Translations under genes and position numbers: made by a program
In this document: positions 8,907 to 17,926 of the stretch, one piece after another
How the letters are laid out: every line of letters begins with the position of its first letter
How positions within the stretch are numbered: the stretch's first letter is position 1
The notes under the pieces: model-generated
Seen by the model: the letters and a program-made list of their open reading frames with translations, nothing else
Database searches by the model: none
What the model was told of the DNA's origin: nothing
Assembly: GCA_041690255.1 (NCBI GenBank)
Contig: JAWLHU010000007.1
Location: 1 to 64,000, forward strand
DNA length: 64,000 nucleotides
From: JAWLHU01 sp041690255
Lineage (GTDB): Bacteria > Bacillota > Sulfobacillia > Symbiobacteriales > Symbiobacteriaceae
Direction of reading: 5' to 3'

Positions 8907-10055
8907 TCACGAACGGCCGTGACCCTCTTCGGCAAAGAGCGGCAGATAGCGGGCCGCCAGATCATAGACCAGCATTGCCAGGACGGGGATGCCAATCCCC
9001 ATTACGATTTCGGGGAGGGTGGGGAAGTACGAGGCGCCGGTCGGACGTAGCCAGCCAACCAGCCCGACGTCGAAGCGGTTCAGCAGGGTTGCCAGCAAGA
9101 CCAGCGATCCGGCCACGACAAGCCCCGCACGCCGGTTCCGAACCGCTGGGACGGTGAGCAGAACCAGGGGCAGTATGGCCCCACCGAGTATCTCGCCCCA
9201 GAAGAGCCAGCTATATGTGTCGCCTACGGTCAGATAGTGGAGGTCGCCTGCAAGGTACAACTCACCCAACTTCAGGACCGTGTAAACGCCCAATACCCAG
9301 GGAAGTCCCTTGGCCAGACTACTTAGCAAAGGCAGGCGGAGGGGCTGCTTGTAGAGCGCCGCGTTTATTGAGGCAACCACAAGAACCATGGAGAGGCCGG
9401 CTGCCACGGCTGAGTTGAAGTAGAAGACCGGTAGCATGTTGGAGTGCCACAGCGGATGCACCTTGCCCGACATGACCATAAAGAGAGAGCCCAGCGAGGA
9501 CTGGTGCAAGGTGGAGAGCACCACGCCGATGATAATCAGCGGCAAGTGGAGCTTGTGGATCCTGCGATTTGCTCGCTCCCATCCCAACCGGTCGAAGACC
9601 ACAGGGGCAAACTCCAGGATCAGCACCGTCGTGTAGAGCATGACGCAGATGCCGACCTCAAAGAGGACGGAGTTGTGGTTCCAGTAAATGATCATGTGCC
9701 AGATCCGCTCAGGACGGCCCAGGTCCATGATCAGAATAAAGATGAAGGTCAGGTACCCCAGCAGACCGACCAGGATCGCTGGGCGGACGAGGGGCTTGAA
9801 CTGCTTAAGGTTGAGGATGTGTACGGTACCACAGACCGTGAAGGCACCCGCACCTAACGCTACAGCCGTCAGCTTCACGCCGTTCCAATAGGCCCAGGCA
9901 TAGATGTTGTCCATGTTGCTGACCGACCGGATGCCCATGGCCAGGCGCAGGACCACGACGATCAGGCCAGCCAGGGCAAGGACCCAGAAAAGAGCCTTGC
10001 CTATGGACCAGTACCGGGATCCCTGCCGGTCTGTCACGATCTCAGAGGTGGTCAT
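8907..10055 (-). CDS. nrfD: NrfD/HybB-type integral membrane quinol oxidoreductase subunit
   Basis: The protein has 382 residues and about ten transmembrane helices, with the polysulfide-reductase NrfD family pattern (for example MDLGRPERIWHM near 110 and a GRP..MW-like helix end). Such subunits carry the quinone site and pass electrons to the partner FeS protein. The start overlaps the stop of the upstream FeS gene by 4 bases (ATGA), so they are translationally coupled. A multiheme cytochrome follows 27 bases downstream. The set resembles Hmc/Qrc/HybAB-type modules without their catalytic subunit. Confidence 0.9.
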   Translation of the reverse strand: MTTSEIVTDRQGSRYWSIGKALFWVLALAGLIVVVLRLAMGIRSVSNMDNIYAWAYWNGVKLTAVALGAGAFTVCGTVHILNLKQFKPLVRPAILVGLLGYLTFIFILIMDLGRPERIWHMIIYWNHNSVLFEVGICVMLYTTVLILEFAPVVFDRLGWERANRRIHKLHLPLIIIGVVLSTLHQSSLGSLFMVMSGKVHPLWHSNMLPVFYFNSAVAAGLSMVLVVASINAALYKQPLRLPLLSSLAKGLPWVLGVYTVLKLGELYLAGDLHYLTVGDTYSWLFWGEILGGAILPLVLLTVPAVRNRRAGLVVAGSLVLLATLLNRFDVGLVGWLRPTGASYFPTLPEIVMGIGIPVLAMLVYDLAARYLPLFAEEGHGRS

Positions 10056-10960
10056 TGCCCATCCTCCTTCCCCGGATGACCGGATCCCTCACCGGCCTCC
10101 TCACCTGCCCGCCGGTCTCGAAGGTGGGTTAGGGCGGTCACCCCGGCCAGGACCGCAGCCCAGGTAAGGGCGAAGGGTATGGTGGCACGCATGACCTGCT
10201 CACTGAAAAGCTGGGGTGGCTTGCTGTCCGGCTGTGGCAGACCGAGCTTGTCGAAGGGGATGGAGGAGATCATGAGGAAGGAGGTGCCCCCCGCCTCGGT
10301 CTCGCCGTAGACATGATCCACATAGCGGTCCGGATGCTGCGCAATGCGCGCCTTCGCCTCCGCCAAGAGCTCATCTCTCTTGCCGAAGATAACGGCTCCG
10401 CTGGGGCATGCCTCCACACAGACGGGGGGCTTACCCTCGCGCAGGCGGTCGGCGCAGAAGTCGCACTTCCGAATCAGGGCGCCTTCCATGATGTTGCGAT
10501 CCCAGTCGAAGGCGGGCGCACCGAAGGGGCAGGCGTTCATGCAGTACCGGCAGCCGAGGCAGCGATCCGGCTTGTAGATAACCGGCCCCTCCGGTCTCTT
10601 TTCCAGGGCGCCCACCGGACAGACAGAAGCGCAGGCTGGGCTCAGGCAGTTCATGCACTGGTGCCGGTGCCTTACCCAGGAAGCATCTGACCCGGCGGAT
10701 GGATCAGGTGGCAGAAGGGTGATCAGCGAGGTCCCAGGGGCCAGGCCCTTGTTGACCTGGCAGGCGACTTCGCAACTGTGGCAGCCCACGCACTTGGTCA
10801 GGTCATACAGGACTCCGGCATGGTCGCTCGTCACTGCCGGGGCCGTTCCGGCAGAGGCCTGGGCCGCCCGACAGAGGGCGATCACCGGTAGCTGGGCCAG
10901 CGCGATTCCGGCCCCCAGCGTAACGGTGCGCCCCAGCAATTGGCGTCGTGACAGGCTCAT
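10052..10960 (-). CDS. Tat-exported four-cluster [4Fe-4S] ferredoxin subunit
   Basis: The protein has 302 residues. The N-terminus carries a twin-arginine signal (SRRQLLG, then a hydrophobic stretch to about 36). Four cysteine groups typical of DmsB/NrfC/HybA-like proteins follow: CVGCHSCEVAC, CMNCLSPACASVC, CLGCRYCMNAC and CDFCADRLREGKPPVCVEAC. A C-terminal hydrophobic helix (about 255-278) would anchor it to the outside of the membrane, as in HybA. It should link the NrfD subunit to the multiheme cytochrome. It is the first large gene of the redox operon. Confidence 0.9.
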   Translation of the reverse strand: MSLSRRQLLGRTVTLGAGIALAQLPVIALCRAAQASAGTAPAVTSDHAGVLYDLTKCVGCHSCEVACQVNKGLAPGTSLITLLPPDPSAGSDASWVRHRHQCMNCLSPACASVCPVGALEKRPEGPVIYKPDRCLGCRYCMNACPFGAPAFDWDRNIMEGALIRKCDFCADRLREGKPPVCVEACPSGAVIFGKRDELLAEAKARIAQHPDRYVDHVYGETEAGGTSFLMISSIPFDKLGLPQPDSKPPQLFSEQVMRATIPFALTWAAVLAGVTALTHLRDRRAGEEAGEGSGHPGKEDGQ

Positions 10961-11014
10961 GGGTACACCTCCAGTATCGGGGGGGCAGGGCGCATCTCTC
11001 CGTGAGTGAAGGGG

Positions 11015-11113
11015 TCAGTGATGCTGCGGATGTTGCTTTGCTTGGCGCCGTTCCACAATTAGCGAAATCAGACCACCGAACAGAATCGTGAGGAAGGCCA
11101 GGAGGACCTGCAC
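11015..11113 (-). CDS. 32-residue single-span membrane peptide
   Basis: The GTG start lies 5 bases after a full AAGGAGGT ribosome site. The peptide has one hydrophobic helix of about 17 residues (VLLAFLTILFGGLISLI), followed by a basic tail ending HPQHH. It begins just after a rho-independent terminator and ends 55 bases before the FeS gene, so it probably leads the redox operon as a small accessory subunit or translational leader. It is too short to assign to a family. The strong ribosome site is the main reason to call it. Confidence 0.6.
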   Translation of the reverse strand: MQVLLAFLTILFGGLISLIVERRQAKQHPQHH

Positions 11114-11146
11114 ACATAGCACCTCCTTCGTGGTGCAACACGGACG

Positions 11147-11177
11147 CAAAAAAGGCATGCACAAATACGCGCATGCC
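11147..11177 (-). terminator. terminator after zinc-ribbon gene 1
   Basis: On the minus strand GGCATGC (11177-11171) pairs with GCATGCC (11160-11154), followed by six T. It separates the zinc-ribbon gene from the redox operon. A near-copy sits after the second zinc-ribbon gene. Confidence 0.8.
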
Positions 11178-11265
11178 TCTGGACTCGAAAATGCCTCTGG
11201 GCTGACTAGATGTCTTATACCTCTGGGTAGTTCATTTAGTTTGGACAGAGGGGAGCTGGGCCCGT

Positions 11266-11490
11266 TCAGGTGTTGGCGGTAACCCGCTCGGGACCAACAT
11301 GGGCGTCGGTTGTCACATGGATCCCAGTTAGGCTCGGGAACTGAAGCACAACGTACCGTTTGCAATGGCGGCAGAGGATCAGGGCAGCGGGACCGTGGAC
11401 CGCCTCAGGTGTCTCGACGATCTGTGGGACCTGCGGCAGGTTGGCGACCTGGCAGACTATCTTGCCGCAGCGACAGCGGATGGACTGCAT
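11266..11490 (-). CDS. small zinc-ribbon protein, copy 1
   Basis: The protein has 74 residues starting MQSIRCRCGKIVCQV, with a second cysteine pair at CRHCKRYVV. The CxCG..C / CxxC spacing indicates one zinc ribbon. The start follows GAAGGGGGGG. It is clearly paralogous to the neighbouring 75-residue gene at 11622-11849, with the same CRCGKIVCQV and ILCRHCKRYVVL blocks. The function is unknown; small ribbons of this kind are often nucleic-acid or protein binding. It is a single gene between two terminators. Confidence 0.75.
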   Translation of the reverse strand: MQSIRCRCGKIVCQVANLPQVPQIVETPEAVHGPAALILCRHCKRYVVLQFPSLTGIHVTTDAHVGPERVTANT

Positions 11491-11534
11491 GGGCACCCCC
11501 CCTTCATCGAAGTGGGATGGGGACAATGAACAGC

Positions 11535-11565
11535 AAAGGGCATGCACGCGCGGTGCGTACATGCC
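11535..11565 (-). terminator. terminator after zinc-ribbon gene 2
   Basis: GGCATGTACGC pairs with GCGTGCATGCC across an ACCGC loop, with one G-T wobble, and is followed by CTTTG on the minus strand. Its core and flank (ATGCCTCTGGACT) are almost the same as the terminator at 11147-11177, so gene plus terminator were duplicated together. Confidence 0.65.
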
Positions 11566-11621
11566 TCTGGACTTGAAGTCTCTGGGCTTCTGTTATCTTT
11601 CAGTAAGGATTGTGAAAGATT

Positions 11622-11849
11622 TCACATGATACCCGAGAAAAAAACGGCCGGGCGCTCTTCGGTTACCGGTGCAGCGTTCACACCAGTCATGGCAGGGAAC
11701 TTCAGAACCACGTACCGCTTGCAGTGCCGGCAGAGGATAATAGCGGTCGGGCTGTTGAACGAGCCGGGCTTCTCATCGACCTGAGTCACTTCAGGTATGT
11801 TCTCTACCTGACAGACGATCTTCCCGCATCGGCATCGAATGTCGTGCAT
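11622..11849 (-). CDS. small zinc-ribbon protein, copy 2
   Basis: The protein has 75 residues, MHDIRCRCGKIVCQVENIP, with the second zinc pair at CRHCKRYVVLKF. It is a tandem paralogue of the 11266-11490 protein, roughly two-thirds identical by eye, and diverges at the C-terminus. The start is chosen at the ATG following GAAGGGGGC, which matches the start of the sister gene. The function is not known. Confidence 0.72.
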   Translation of the reverse strand: MHDIRCRCGKIVCQVENIPEVTQVDEKPGSFNSPTAIILCRHCKRYVVLKFPAMTGVNAAPVTEERPAVFFSGIM

Positions 11850-12114
11850 ACGCAGGCCCCCTTCTGGTACGGGCCGCCTTGCGGGGGCGGACGGGGATGG
11901 ATATGTGGACCCATCTCTACTATACAGAAGAGTCAAGATCCCTTCCAGAGTACAGATGACCTCATTACACTGGTGCTTTCCGCTTCATGAGAGAAGAGGC
12001 ATGGGGGGGACGACCGGTTTTAATGTGACACAAAAGGTCCAACACGTGACTAAGAAGGGATTTGACTGCATTAACCAGTAGATTCAGGAGTGAGTCCTAT
12101 GACGGAGGTGGCCC

Positions 12115-15100
12115 ATGCAGCCCGATTTTCAGACCTGCCTGGATCAACTGGAGAAGAGGCGCTACCAGGAAAGTCTGATCCGGCTCCCCGCTCTTCTCCG
12201 ACAGGCACAGAGCCCCATGGAGAAGGTGGTAGCGGCGCGGGTCGCCGGCATTGCCATGCTCCCAGGCTTGGAACGGCGCCTGCTCCGGCAGGCGGTCAGC
12301 GATCCTTCCTGCCCGCCCGAAGGGGTCATGCGGCTTGCCGGCTACTACGTGGCCTACGGCTCGTTTCTGTTGGCAGATGAGCTACTGGAGCCCCATCTCC
12401 ACGCAGGGGACTGGCCGGTGAAGGATCTGGCAGAGGCTCACGGACTCATGGCTGTCGCCATGGCGGCTCGCCACCGGTACCGCACGGCGGAGTCACACAT
12501 GGCGCAAGCCGAAGTGCTCATGGCCCAGGCCAACCTGCCCGACAGCACGCCACTGCAGTATGACAAGCTTTCCATTCCCTACTTCGCAGGCCGCTGGGAG
12601 GAGGCGGAGGAGGGGCTGCTCGCCATGATCGAGCGTCCCGACGCAGGGCCGAACAGCTACGAGCTTCTGGCCCGCTGCCGGGAGCACATGGGCCAGTCGG
12701 AGGGGGCACTGGAGGTGATTCAGGCTGCCTGTGAGCGGTTTCCTGATGATCCGGTCCTCTGGTCGATTCAGGGCGGGCTCTGTTGGAGCTTGAACCGCCC
12801 AGATGCGGCCCTGATCGCCCTGGAGCGGCATGGCGCCCTTCTGCCGCAGCGGCGGCATCAGCGTCGGATTGAGCGGCTCCGCAAGATTGTGAGCGGTGCG
12901 GCGACCCGCCTGCCTGTCCCCATGGTCAGGCAGGGGCGGAATCACTGTTTCCCCGCCTGTATTGCCATGGTGAAGGGCTACTTCGGCTCCCCGGCTGACC
13001 AGCGGGCCATTGGCTCCTTGGTCATGGATGGTTTCAGCGGCACACCGCTCTACCGGGCGATTCAGCACCTGGAGGATGAGGGTTGGGTCTGCCGGACCTT
13101 CAAGGCGACGAGCGATCGGGTTAAAGAACTGATCGATCGAGGGGTTCCACCGATCCTTGGGCTGGAGTACTCGGGTGGTGCGCACGTCCAGGTCTGTGTG
13201 GGTTACGACCAGGAGAAGCGGGACCTGATCCTTCAGGACCCGGGGCATCCGTATCCGGGCCGCTTGCATGAGCGTCATTTCGTCGAGGTCTATGCCCATT
13301 CGGATTTCTGGGCGCTGACCTTCGCACCGGCTGACAAGGCCGAGGCCCTCTCCTTCCTACCCGAGGAGGATGATCGGATGATCCGCCTGGCCCAGCGGCT
13401 CTGGGAGTCACTTCGGGGAGAGGATCTGACCGCAGCCGCCGAGGCGTTGGATACCCTCGAGGGAATGGCTGGGGGCTCGACCGGCATGCACTTGCTCCGG
13501 CTGCGGGTCTGGCCCCGCCTGGGTACCCGGGAAGACTGCCTGGACGCGGCCAATGCGCTCCTGGCTTCCTATCCCGGCCACCTCCAGATCCGGACCGAGG
13601 TGGCGCAGCATCTTGCCCGCCTGAATTTGTTGAAACGGGCGGCCGATCTGGTGCGGGAGATGGTCGGCAGCCGACCGGCCCACGCCTGGTTGATCCTGGC
13701 GGAGGAGGCCTCCCGGGCTGGCGAGGACCCGGCTGTCGCAGCGTCGCTCTGCCGCAAGGCCGCTCTCAGGGACCCGCTGAGCAGCCAGCCGCTCGTGGCC
13801 TGGGGGCAGGAGGAGCAGCGAGCAGGGCGCCTGGATCGGGCCCGAGCGCTCTTCGAGGCCGCCATAGAGATGGATCCGCAGCCAGCCTACGCCGCAGATC
13901 TGGCCGGACTCCTGGCCGACGAGGGCAAGCCCGCCGAGGCGGTCGTCGCCTTCCGGCAGATGCTGCGTGAGCAGCCCCGGTACGCCTGGGCGTGGTGGCG
14001 ACGGGGCGAGGTACACTGGCAGCAGGGGGAGATGCGCAAGGCGATGCGCTGCCTGCGAATCGCTGTGGCGCAGGCACCGGAGGATGCCCACTACCTCCAG
14101 CGGCTCGCGCAGGCCTGCGAGGCGATCTCGCTCTTTGATCGGGCCACAGCGCTGCTGGCGGAGAGCCCATTGCTGGAGAGCCACGCGGACCTGCAATCCA
14201 CCCTCACGATTTTCCACCTGGACCAGGGCCGGCATGATGCGGCCATTGCCCTGGCGGAGAGGGCCCGAGGCAACTATCCGGATGACGTCCGCTTCCCGCC
14301 ACTGATCGCCGAAGCGCTGCGCAGGAAGGGGAAGGTACAGGAGGGGCGGGCGGTCCTGGCAGGGGCCACGGAGGCACAGCCCGAGAATCCCTACCTGCAG
14401 GCCCGGTTCGGGCAGTACCTGCTGACGGAGGGGGAGCCCGAGGCCGGTGTCGCCGCGATGCGGCGTGCGCTGGCGGCCCGTACGGGCGACTGGCCGCCGG
14501 TGGTGGAGTGGTCCGTGAGCGCAGCCCAGGCGGCCGGCCCCTCCCTCCCGGTCCTGGAGTTCCTGCAGGAGGAGGCCGCAAGCGCTCCCGACCTCGCCTG
14601 GACCGTTGCACGGCTCTGGCTGTTGCTTGACCCGGCCACGGCTGCACAGCGGGCGAAGGAAGCGCTGACCTGCCAGGGAGAGACAGCGGACACGCTCACC
14701 GAGTACGGGCGAATTCTCATGGATGCCGGCCAGCAGGCTGACGCCGCCCGCGCCTTCCGGTGTGCCCTGGATCTCCAGCCGGATAACGCCCGGGCCTGCT
14801 ACAGCATGTCGTTGCTCGCCAAGGCTGATGGCACCTGGCTCCGGAAGGCTGCGCTGGTCGAGCCCGACCCGGAGATGGCCCGGCGCTACGCGGACCTCTA
14901 CGGTGACTTTATGGAGAACGAGAAGGATTGGCGTGGGGTGGAGGAGTTCCTCGCTGAACTGAAGGGCAAGGTCCCGGAGGCCTGGCGCGTCACCTACATC
15001 GGCTATGCCCATGAACGACAGGGACGGATTGAGCACGCACAGGAATGCTACGACGAAGCCAATCTGCGTGATCCCGGCCTGGCCTGGCCCTATTTCCGCC

Positions 15101-16473
15101 GGGCCGCCGTCCTTATGGACCAGGAGCTCCCTGCTGAGGCGCTGAGCGTAATCAATCGGGCTCTGGTTCGGATTCCGGCCGATGTCAGCCTGCACTGGGT
15201 CAAGGGCAAAGCGCTGGAGGCATTGAATCGGGGTGCTGAGGCTGTACAGGCCTATCACGCAGCACTTGCCCACGACTCCGATTGGGAGCCGCTCCGCCGT
15301 TCGCTCTTCTACCTGGGGGTAGATGATGGATGGCGGAGGTTGGCTGATCTGTCCGAGCCCCTCCCACATCGCCCTCGTGCCGATCTGCTGGCGGAGTGGG
15401 CAGAGGTGCTCATGGAGAACGAGAAGGCCGGCGAGGCGGAGATGCTGCTCAGGGTGGCCGAAGAGCTCGACCCAACCAGCATCCGGGTGGCGCTGGCGCT
15501 GGCCCGGGCCTCCCTGCTCCGGGGGCGGGAGCAGGAGGCCTGGGACCGGACGGTGGATCTGCTGCGCCAGAACCCCGGTGCTGCCGCCGGCTGGGTTGGT
15601 GAACTGCGGGAGGCCACGGCTCCTACGCTGGCCGTCGCTGCTCTGGGCCCGGCCCTTGACGGGCTCCAGGTGACCAACCGGCGGATTCGGGCCCAGTTGC
15701 TCAACGAACAGGCCGAAGCGTATGAGGCCCTGGGTCAGGGGCAGGAGGCAATGCGGCTCTCTCGCAGCGCATGGGAGGATGACCCCGAGAACTTGGCCGT
15801 CCTGAGACGGCTGGCGCTGGCCGCCGCCCGGGAGGGCACCCCCGTCGAGGTGGTTCAGTTACTGGATTCCGTGGTGGAGCGACGCCGGATTCCCGCTGCT
15901 CAGCCGGATCTGGTCAACCTCTTTACGCAGGCGGCCCTCCAGTTGGACAAGCCCCGCCGGCCACACTGGCGGGAGCAGGTCCGGGACCGCCTCTGGTCCC
16001 TGCGCCGGGCCGGTCTGCTGGACACTGCCGAAGGACTCGCCCTAAGGCGCTCTCTCACCCAGATGGAGGTGGAGTTCGGGCGTATCCAGTCAGCCAGCTA
16101 CGCCATGGCCATGGGTGACCTCCTCCTTCAGTGGATCGCGGTGGGATTCTACTGGTTGCTCTCCCTCGTCCGTCACGCGCCCAAAGAGATCCGGCCCGGT
16201 GAAGTGATCGCACCTGTGCTCGTGGAGTACATGACCGGTTTCTTCTACGAGGCCTCGGGTGGTCCCGCGGTGTACCAGCATGTCGTCCGGCGGTTGAACT
16301 TCGTGACCTTCTGGGTGAGGCTTGCCCCGGGGACCACCACCGTGATCCTCTTGAGCCTGCTCTGGCTGTGGAACGAGACGGGACGTCTCAACGTGGGGCC
16401 GGTGCTCCTTGGTAGCCTCCTGGTCGCAGGGTACCTTCTGCCACACTTCCCCAGAGTCGAGCCACGTCGCTAA
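12115..16473 (+). CDS. giant TPR protein with embedded C39-like cysteine peptidase domain
   Basis: The protein has 1452 residues and starts at ATG behind GGAGGTGG. Residues 1-260 are helical TPR-like repeats. Residues about 265-405 form a papain-like C39 domain with Gln in VRQGRNHC, Cys278 (HCFPACIAM), His357 (GAHVQV) and Asp375 (LQDPGHP), so the catalytic set is present, although the usual DCG is HCF. A second, much longer TPR array follows (about 425-1330). Two hydrophobic helices near the C-terminus (about 1340-1360 and 1405-1440) probably anchor it in the membrane. No signal peptide is seen, so the bulk is probably cytoplasmic. Standalone C39 domains process or bind peptides. Here it may be a scaffold that cleaves or captures a client. 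The gene stands alone with its own terminator. Confidence 0.85.
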   Translation: MQPDFQTCLDQLEKRRYQESLIRLPALLRQAQSPMEKVVAARVAGIAMLPGLERRLLRQAVSDPSCPPEGVMRLAGYYVAYGSFLLADELLEPHLHAGDWPVKDLAEAHGLMAVAMAARHRYRTAESHMAQAEVLMAQANLPDSTPLQYDKLSIPYFAGRWEEAEEGLLAMIERPDAGPNSYELLARCREHMGQSEGALEVIQAACERFPDDPVLWSIQGGLCWSLNRPDAALIALERHGALLPQRRHQRRIERLRKIVSGAATRLPVPMVRQGRNHCFPACIAMVKGYFGSPADQRAIGSLVMDGFSGTPLYRAIQHLEDEGWVCRTFKATSDRVKELIDRGVPPILGLEYSGGAHVQVCVGYDQEKRDLILQDPGHPYPGRLHERHFVEVYAHSDFWALTFAPADKAEALSFLPEEDDRMIRLAQRLWESLRGEDLTAAAEALDTLEGMAGGSTGMHLLRLRVWPRLGTREDCLDAANALLASYPGHLQIRTEVAQHLARLNLLKRAADLVREMVGSRPAHAWLILAEEASRAGEDPAVAASLCRKAALRDPLSSQPLVAWGQEEQRAGRLDRARALFEAAIEMDPQPAYAADLAGLLADEGKPAEAVVAFRQMLREQPRYAWAWWRRGEVHWQQGEMRKAMRCLRIAVAQAPEDAHYLQRLAQACEAISLFDRATALLAESPLLESHADLQSTLTIFHLDQGRHDAAIALAERARGNYPDDVRFPPLIAEALRRKGKVQEGRAVLAGATEAQPENPYLQARFGQYLLTEGEPEAGVAAMRRALAARTGDWPPVVEWSVSAAQAAGPSLPVLEFLQEEAASAPDLAWTVARLWLLLDPATAAQRAKEALTCQGETADTLTEYGRILMDAGQQADAARAFRCALDLQPDNARACYSMSLLAKADGTWLRKAALVEPDPEMARRYADLYGDFMENEKDWRGVEEFLAELKGKVPEAWRVTYIGYAHERQGRIEHAQECYDEANLRDPGLAWPYFRRAAVLMDQELPAEALSVINRALVRIPADVSLHWVKGKALEALNRGAEAVQAYHAALAHDSDWEPLRRSLFYLGVDDGWRRLADLSEPLPHRPRADLLAEWAEVLMENEKAGEAEMLLRVAEELDPTSIRVALALARASLLRGREQEAWDRTVDLLRQNPGAAAGWVGELREATAPTLAVAALGPALDGLQVTNRRIRAQLLNEQAEAYEALGQGQEAMRLSRSAWEDDPENLAVLRRLALAAAREGTPVEVVQLLDSVVERRRIPAAQPDLVNLFTQAALQLDKPRRPHWREQVRDRLWSLRRAGLLDTAEGLALRRSLTQMEVEFGRIQSASYAMAMGDLLLQWIAVGFYWLLSLVRHAPKEIRPGEVIAPVLVEYMTGFFYEASGGPAVYQHVVRRLNFVTFWVRLAPGTTTVILLSLLWLWNETGRLNVGPVLLGSLLVAGYLLPHFPRVEPRR

Positions 16474-16479
16474 AACTAT

Positions 16480-16506
16480 GGCCCCTCCCAGCCATCGGGA
16501 GGGGCC
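16480..16506. terminator. terminator after the TPR-C39 gene
   Basis: GGCCCCTCCC at 16480-16489 pairs perfectly with GGGAGGGGCC at 16497-16506 around a 7-base loop, between convergent genes. There is only a short T run. Confidence 0.75.
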
Positions 16507-16513
16507 CTTGGGC

Positions 16514-17075
16514 TCACTCTGCCGGAAGCAAGCGCACCCGCACCCCGCCGCAGAGCCGTCTGACCTCGGCTGCATTCCGGTCGGCGGCGGCCCGCCCCAG
16601 CCAGGGGGTCCAGTACGCATGCATTGTCCCGACCACCAGATCGGTCGCTACCCAGTCCTCATGAGGCTTGCGGGGGCAGAAGAGCAGGTCCATGCTGGTG
16701 ATCGCCTCGCCCCCCGAGCCCTCCGCACCGGAACACCTGCTGCCTGGTCCAGCGCTTCAAACCGGGCCATATGTAGCCGGCGGGCAAGCCCCATCCCTCG
16801 CCACTCCGGAGCGACGGCCAGGAAGCTGGAGAACCCGGTACCGATCCTTGGGAAGCAGTGGAAGACCACACCGCCCACCACCTCACCGGCGAATTCGGCC
16901 ACCAGCATGAGGTTGCGGCGTCCCCTGTCTGTCGGCTCAACATGACCGGCAGATACTCCGCCGGAATCAGCAAATCCGAGTCGGCATAGACCCGGTTCTG
17001 CAACTCCCCGAAGGCGCGAATTGCCCTGTACGTGGGTTCCGTCACCTGCCTGATCTGAACCGCATCCACAGTCAT
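16514..17075 (-). pseudogene. GNAT-type acetyltransferase broken by two frameshifts
   Basis: The reading frame begins MTVDAVQIRQVTEPTY behind GGAGGTGG at 17075. It then continues in a second frame from about 16935 (MLVAEFAGEVVGGVVFHCFP, FLAVAPEWRGMGLARRL) and in a third from about 16730 (ITSMDLLFCPRKPHEDWV, TMHAYWTPWLGR) to a stop at 16514. PEWRGMGLARRL is the acetyl-CoA-binding R/Q-x-x-G-x-G/A block of GNAT enzymes. All three pieces join into one protein of about 187 residues if two single-base errors are corrected. It is either a decaying gene or two sequencing/assembly errors. Confidence 0.72.
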
Positions 17076-17152
17076 GGTGCCACCTCCGTCACCCATGATA
17101 AAGGAGGGGCCTGACCAAGTACATGCCAAACGGAACAAGAGGAGGACTGAAC

Positions 17153-17926
17153 TTGGAGCTCGACTTCACAGGAAAGACAGCCATTGTGACCGGCGCCGCA
17201 CATGGGATCGGCCGGGCGATCTGCGTGGAACTGGGACACCGCGGTGCCCGGGTCTGGGCGGCGGACATCCTCCCGGAGCCGCTGGATGAGACACGACAGG
17301 CGGTCGAGGCGGCGGGCGGTACCTGCATGACCGGCATTGTCGATGTGACGAATCCCACCCAGGTGAACGAGTTCGTCGCCCGGGCGTCGGCTGGTGGCGG
17401 CCCGCACATTCTCGTCAACGTAGCCGGTGGTGTGGCCGGCCAGGTCCACAAGCCGATCGAGCAGGTGACCGATGAGGACTGGGAGCGGGTGGTCCGGGTC
17501 AACCTGACCGGAACCTTCTACTTCACCCGAGCCGTAGCCCCCTACATGAAGGCGCAGCAGTATGGACGGATCGTAAACATCTCCTCGGGGGCGGGACGAA
17601 CCACCAGCCTGACCGGCATTCAGGCCTACGCCAGTTCCAAGGCGGGCCAGATCGGCTTCTCCCGCCAGACCGCCCAGGAGTTGGGCCGCTGGGGGATCAC
17701 GGTCAACAACATTGCCCCGGGATTTGTGCGCTCCAACCCATCGACCGAGGAGCAGTGGAAGTCCTACGGCCCCGAGGGCCAGCAGGCGCTCGTGGAGTCG
17801 ATCGCCCTGAAGCGGCTCGGCAAGGCGGAGGATATCGCCTACGGTGTCCTTTTCTTCGCCTCCGACCTCGCCGGCTGGGTCACCGGCCAGACCATTTCGA
17901 TCGATGGTGGCAAGACGATGATCTAG
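17153..17926 (+). CDS. SDR-family NAD(P)-dependent oxidoreductase
   Basis: This classical short-chain dehydrogenase of 257 residues has the cofactor motif TGAAHGIG near residue 11, the NVAGG motif near 87, the catalytic Ser in NISSGAGR and the YASSK catalytic Tyr/Lys pair, and ends in the usual SIDGG. TTG at 17153 is preferred: GGAGG lies 7 bases before it and it gives the normal N-terminus (LELDFTGKTAIVTG). An ATG at 17123 would add ten atypical residues. It converges with the sigma-54 activator gene and their stop codons overlap. The substrate cannot be told; a hydroxyacyl-CoA or alcohol step in the neighbouring acid catabolism is possible. Confidence 0.9.
   Translation: MELDFTGKTAIVTGAAHGIGRAICVELGHRGARVWAADILPEPLDETRQAVEAAGGTCMTGIVDVTNPTQVNEFVARASAGGGPHILVNVAGGVAGQVHKPIEQVTDEDWERVVRVNLTGTFYFTRAVAPYMKAQQYGRIVNISSGAGRTTSLTGIQAYASSKAGQIGFSRQTAQELGRWGITVNNIAPGFVRSNPSTEEQWKSYGPEGQQALVESIALKRLGKAEDIAYGVLFFASDLAGWVTGQTISIDGGKTMI

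Noticed and set aside
13408..15369. A 653-codon antisense frame in the TPR-C39 gene.
   Set aside because: It is a shadow of a strongly biased gene, with no motif or start signal of its own.
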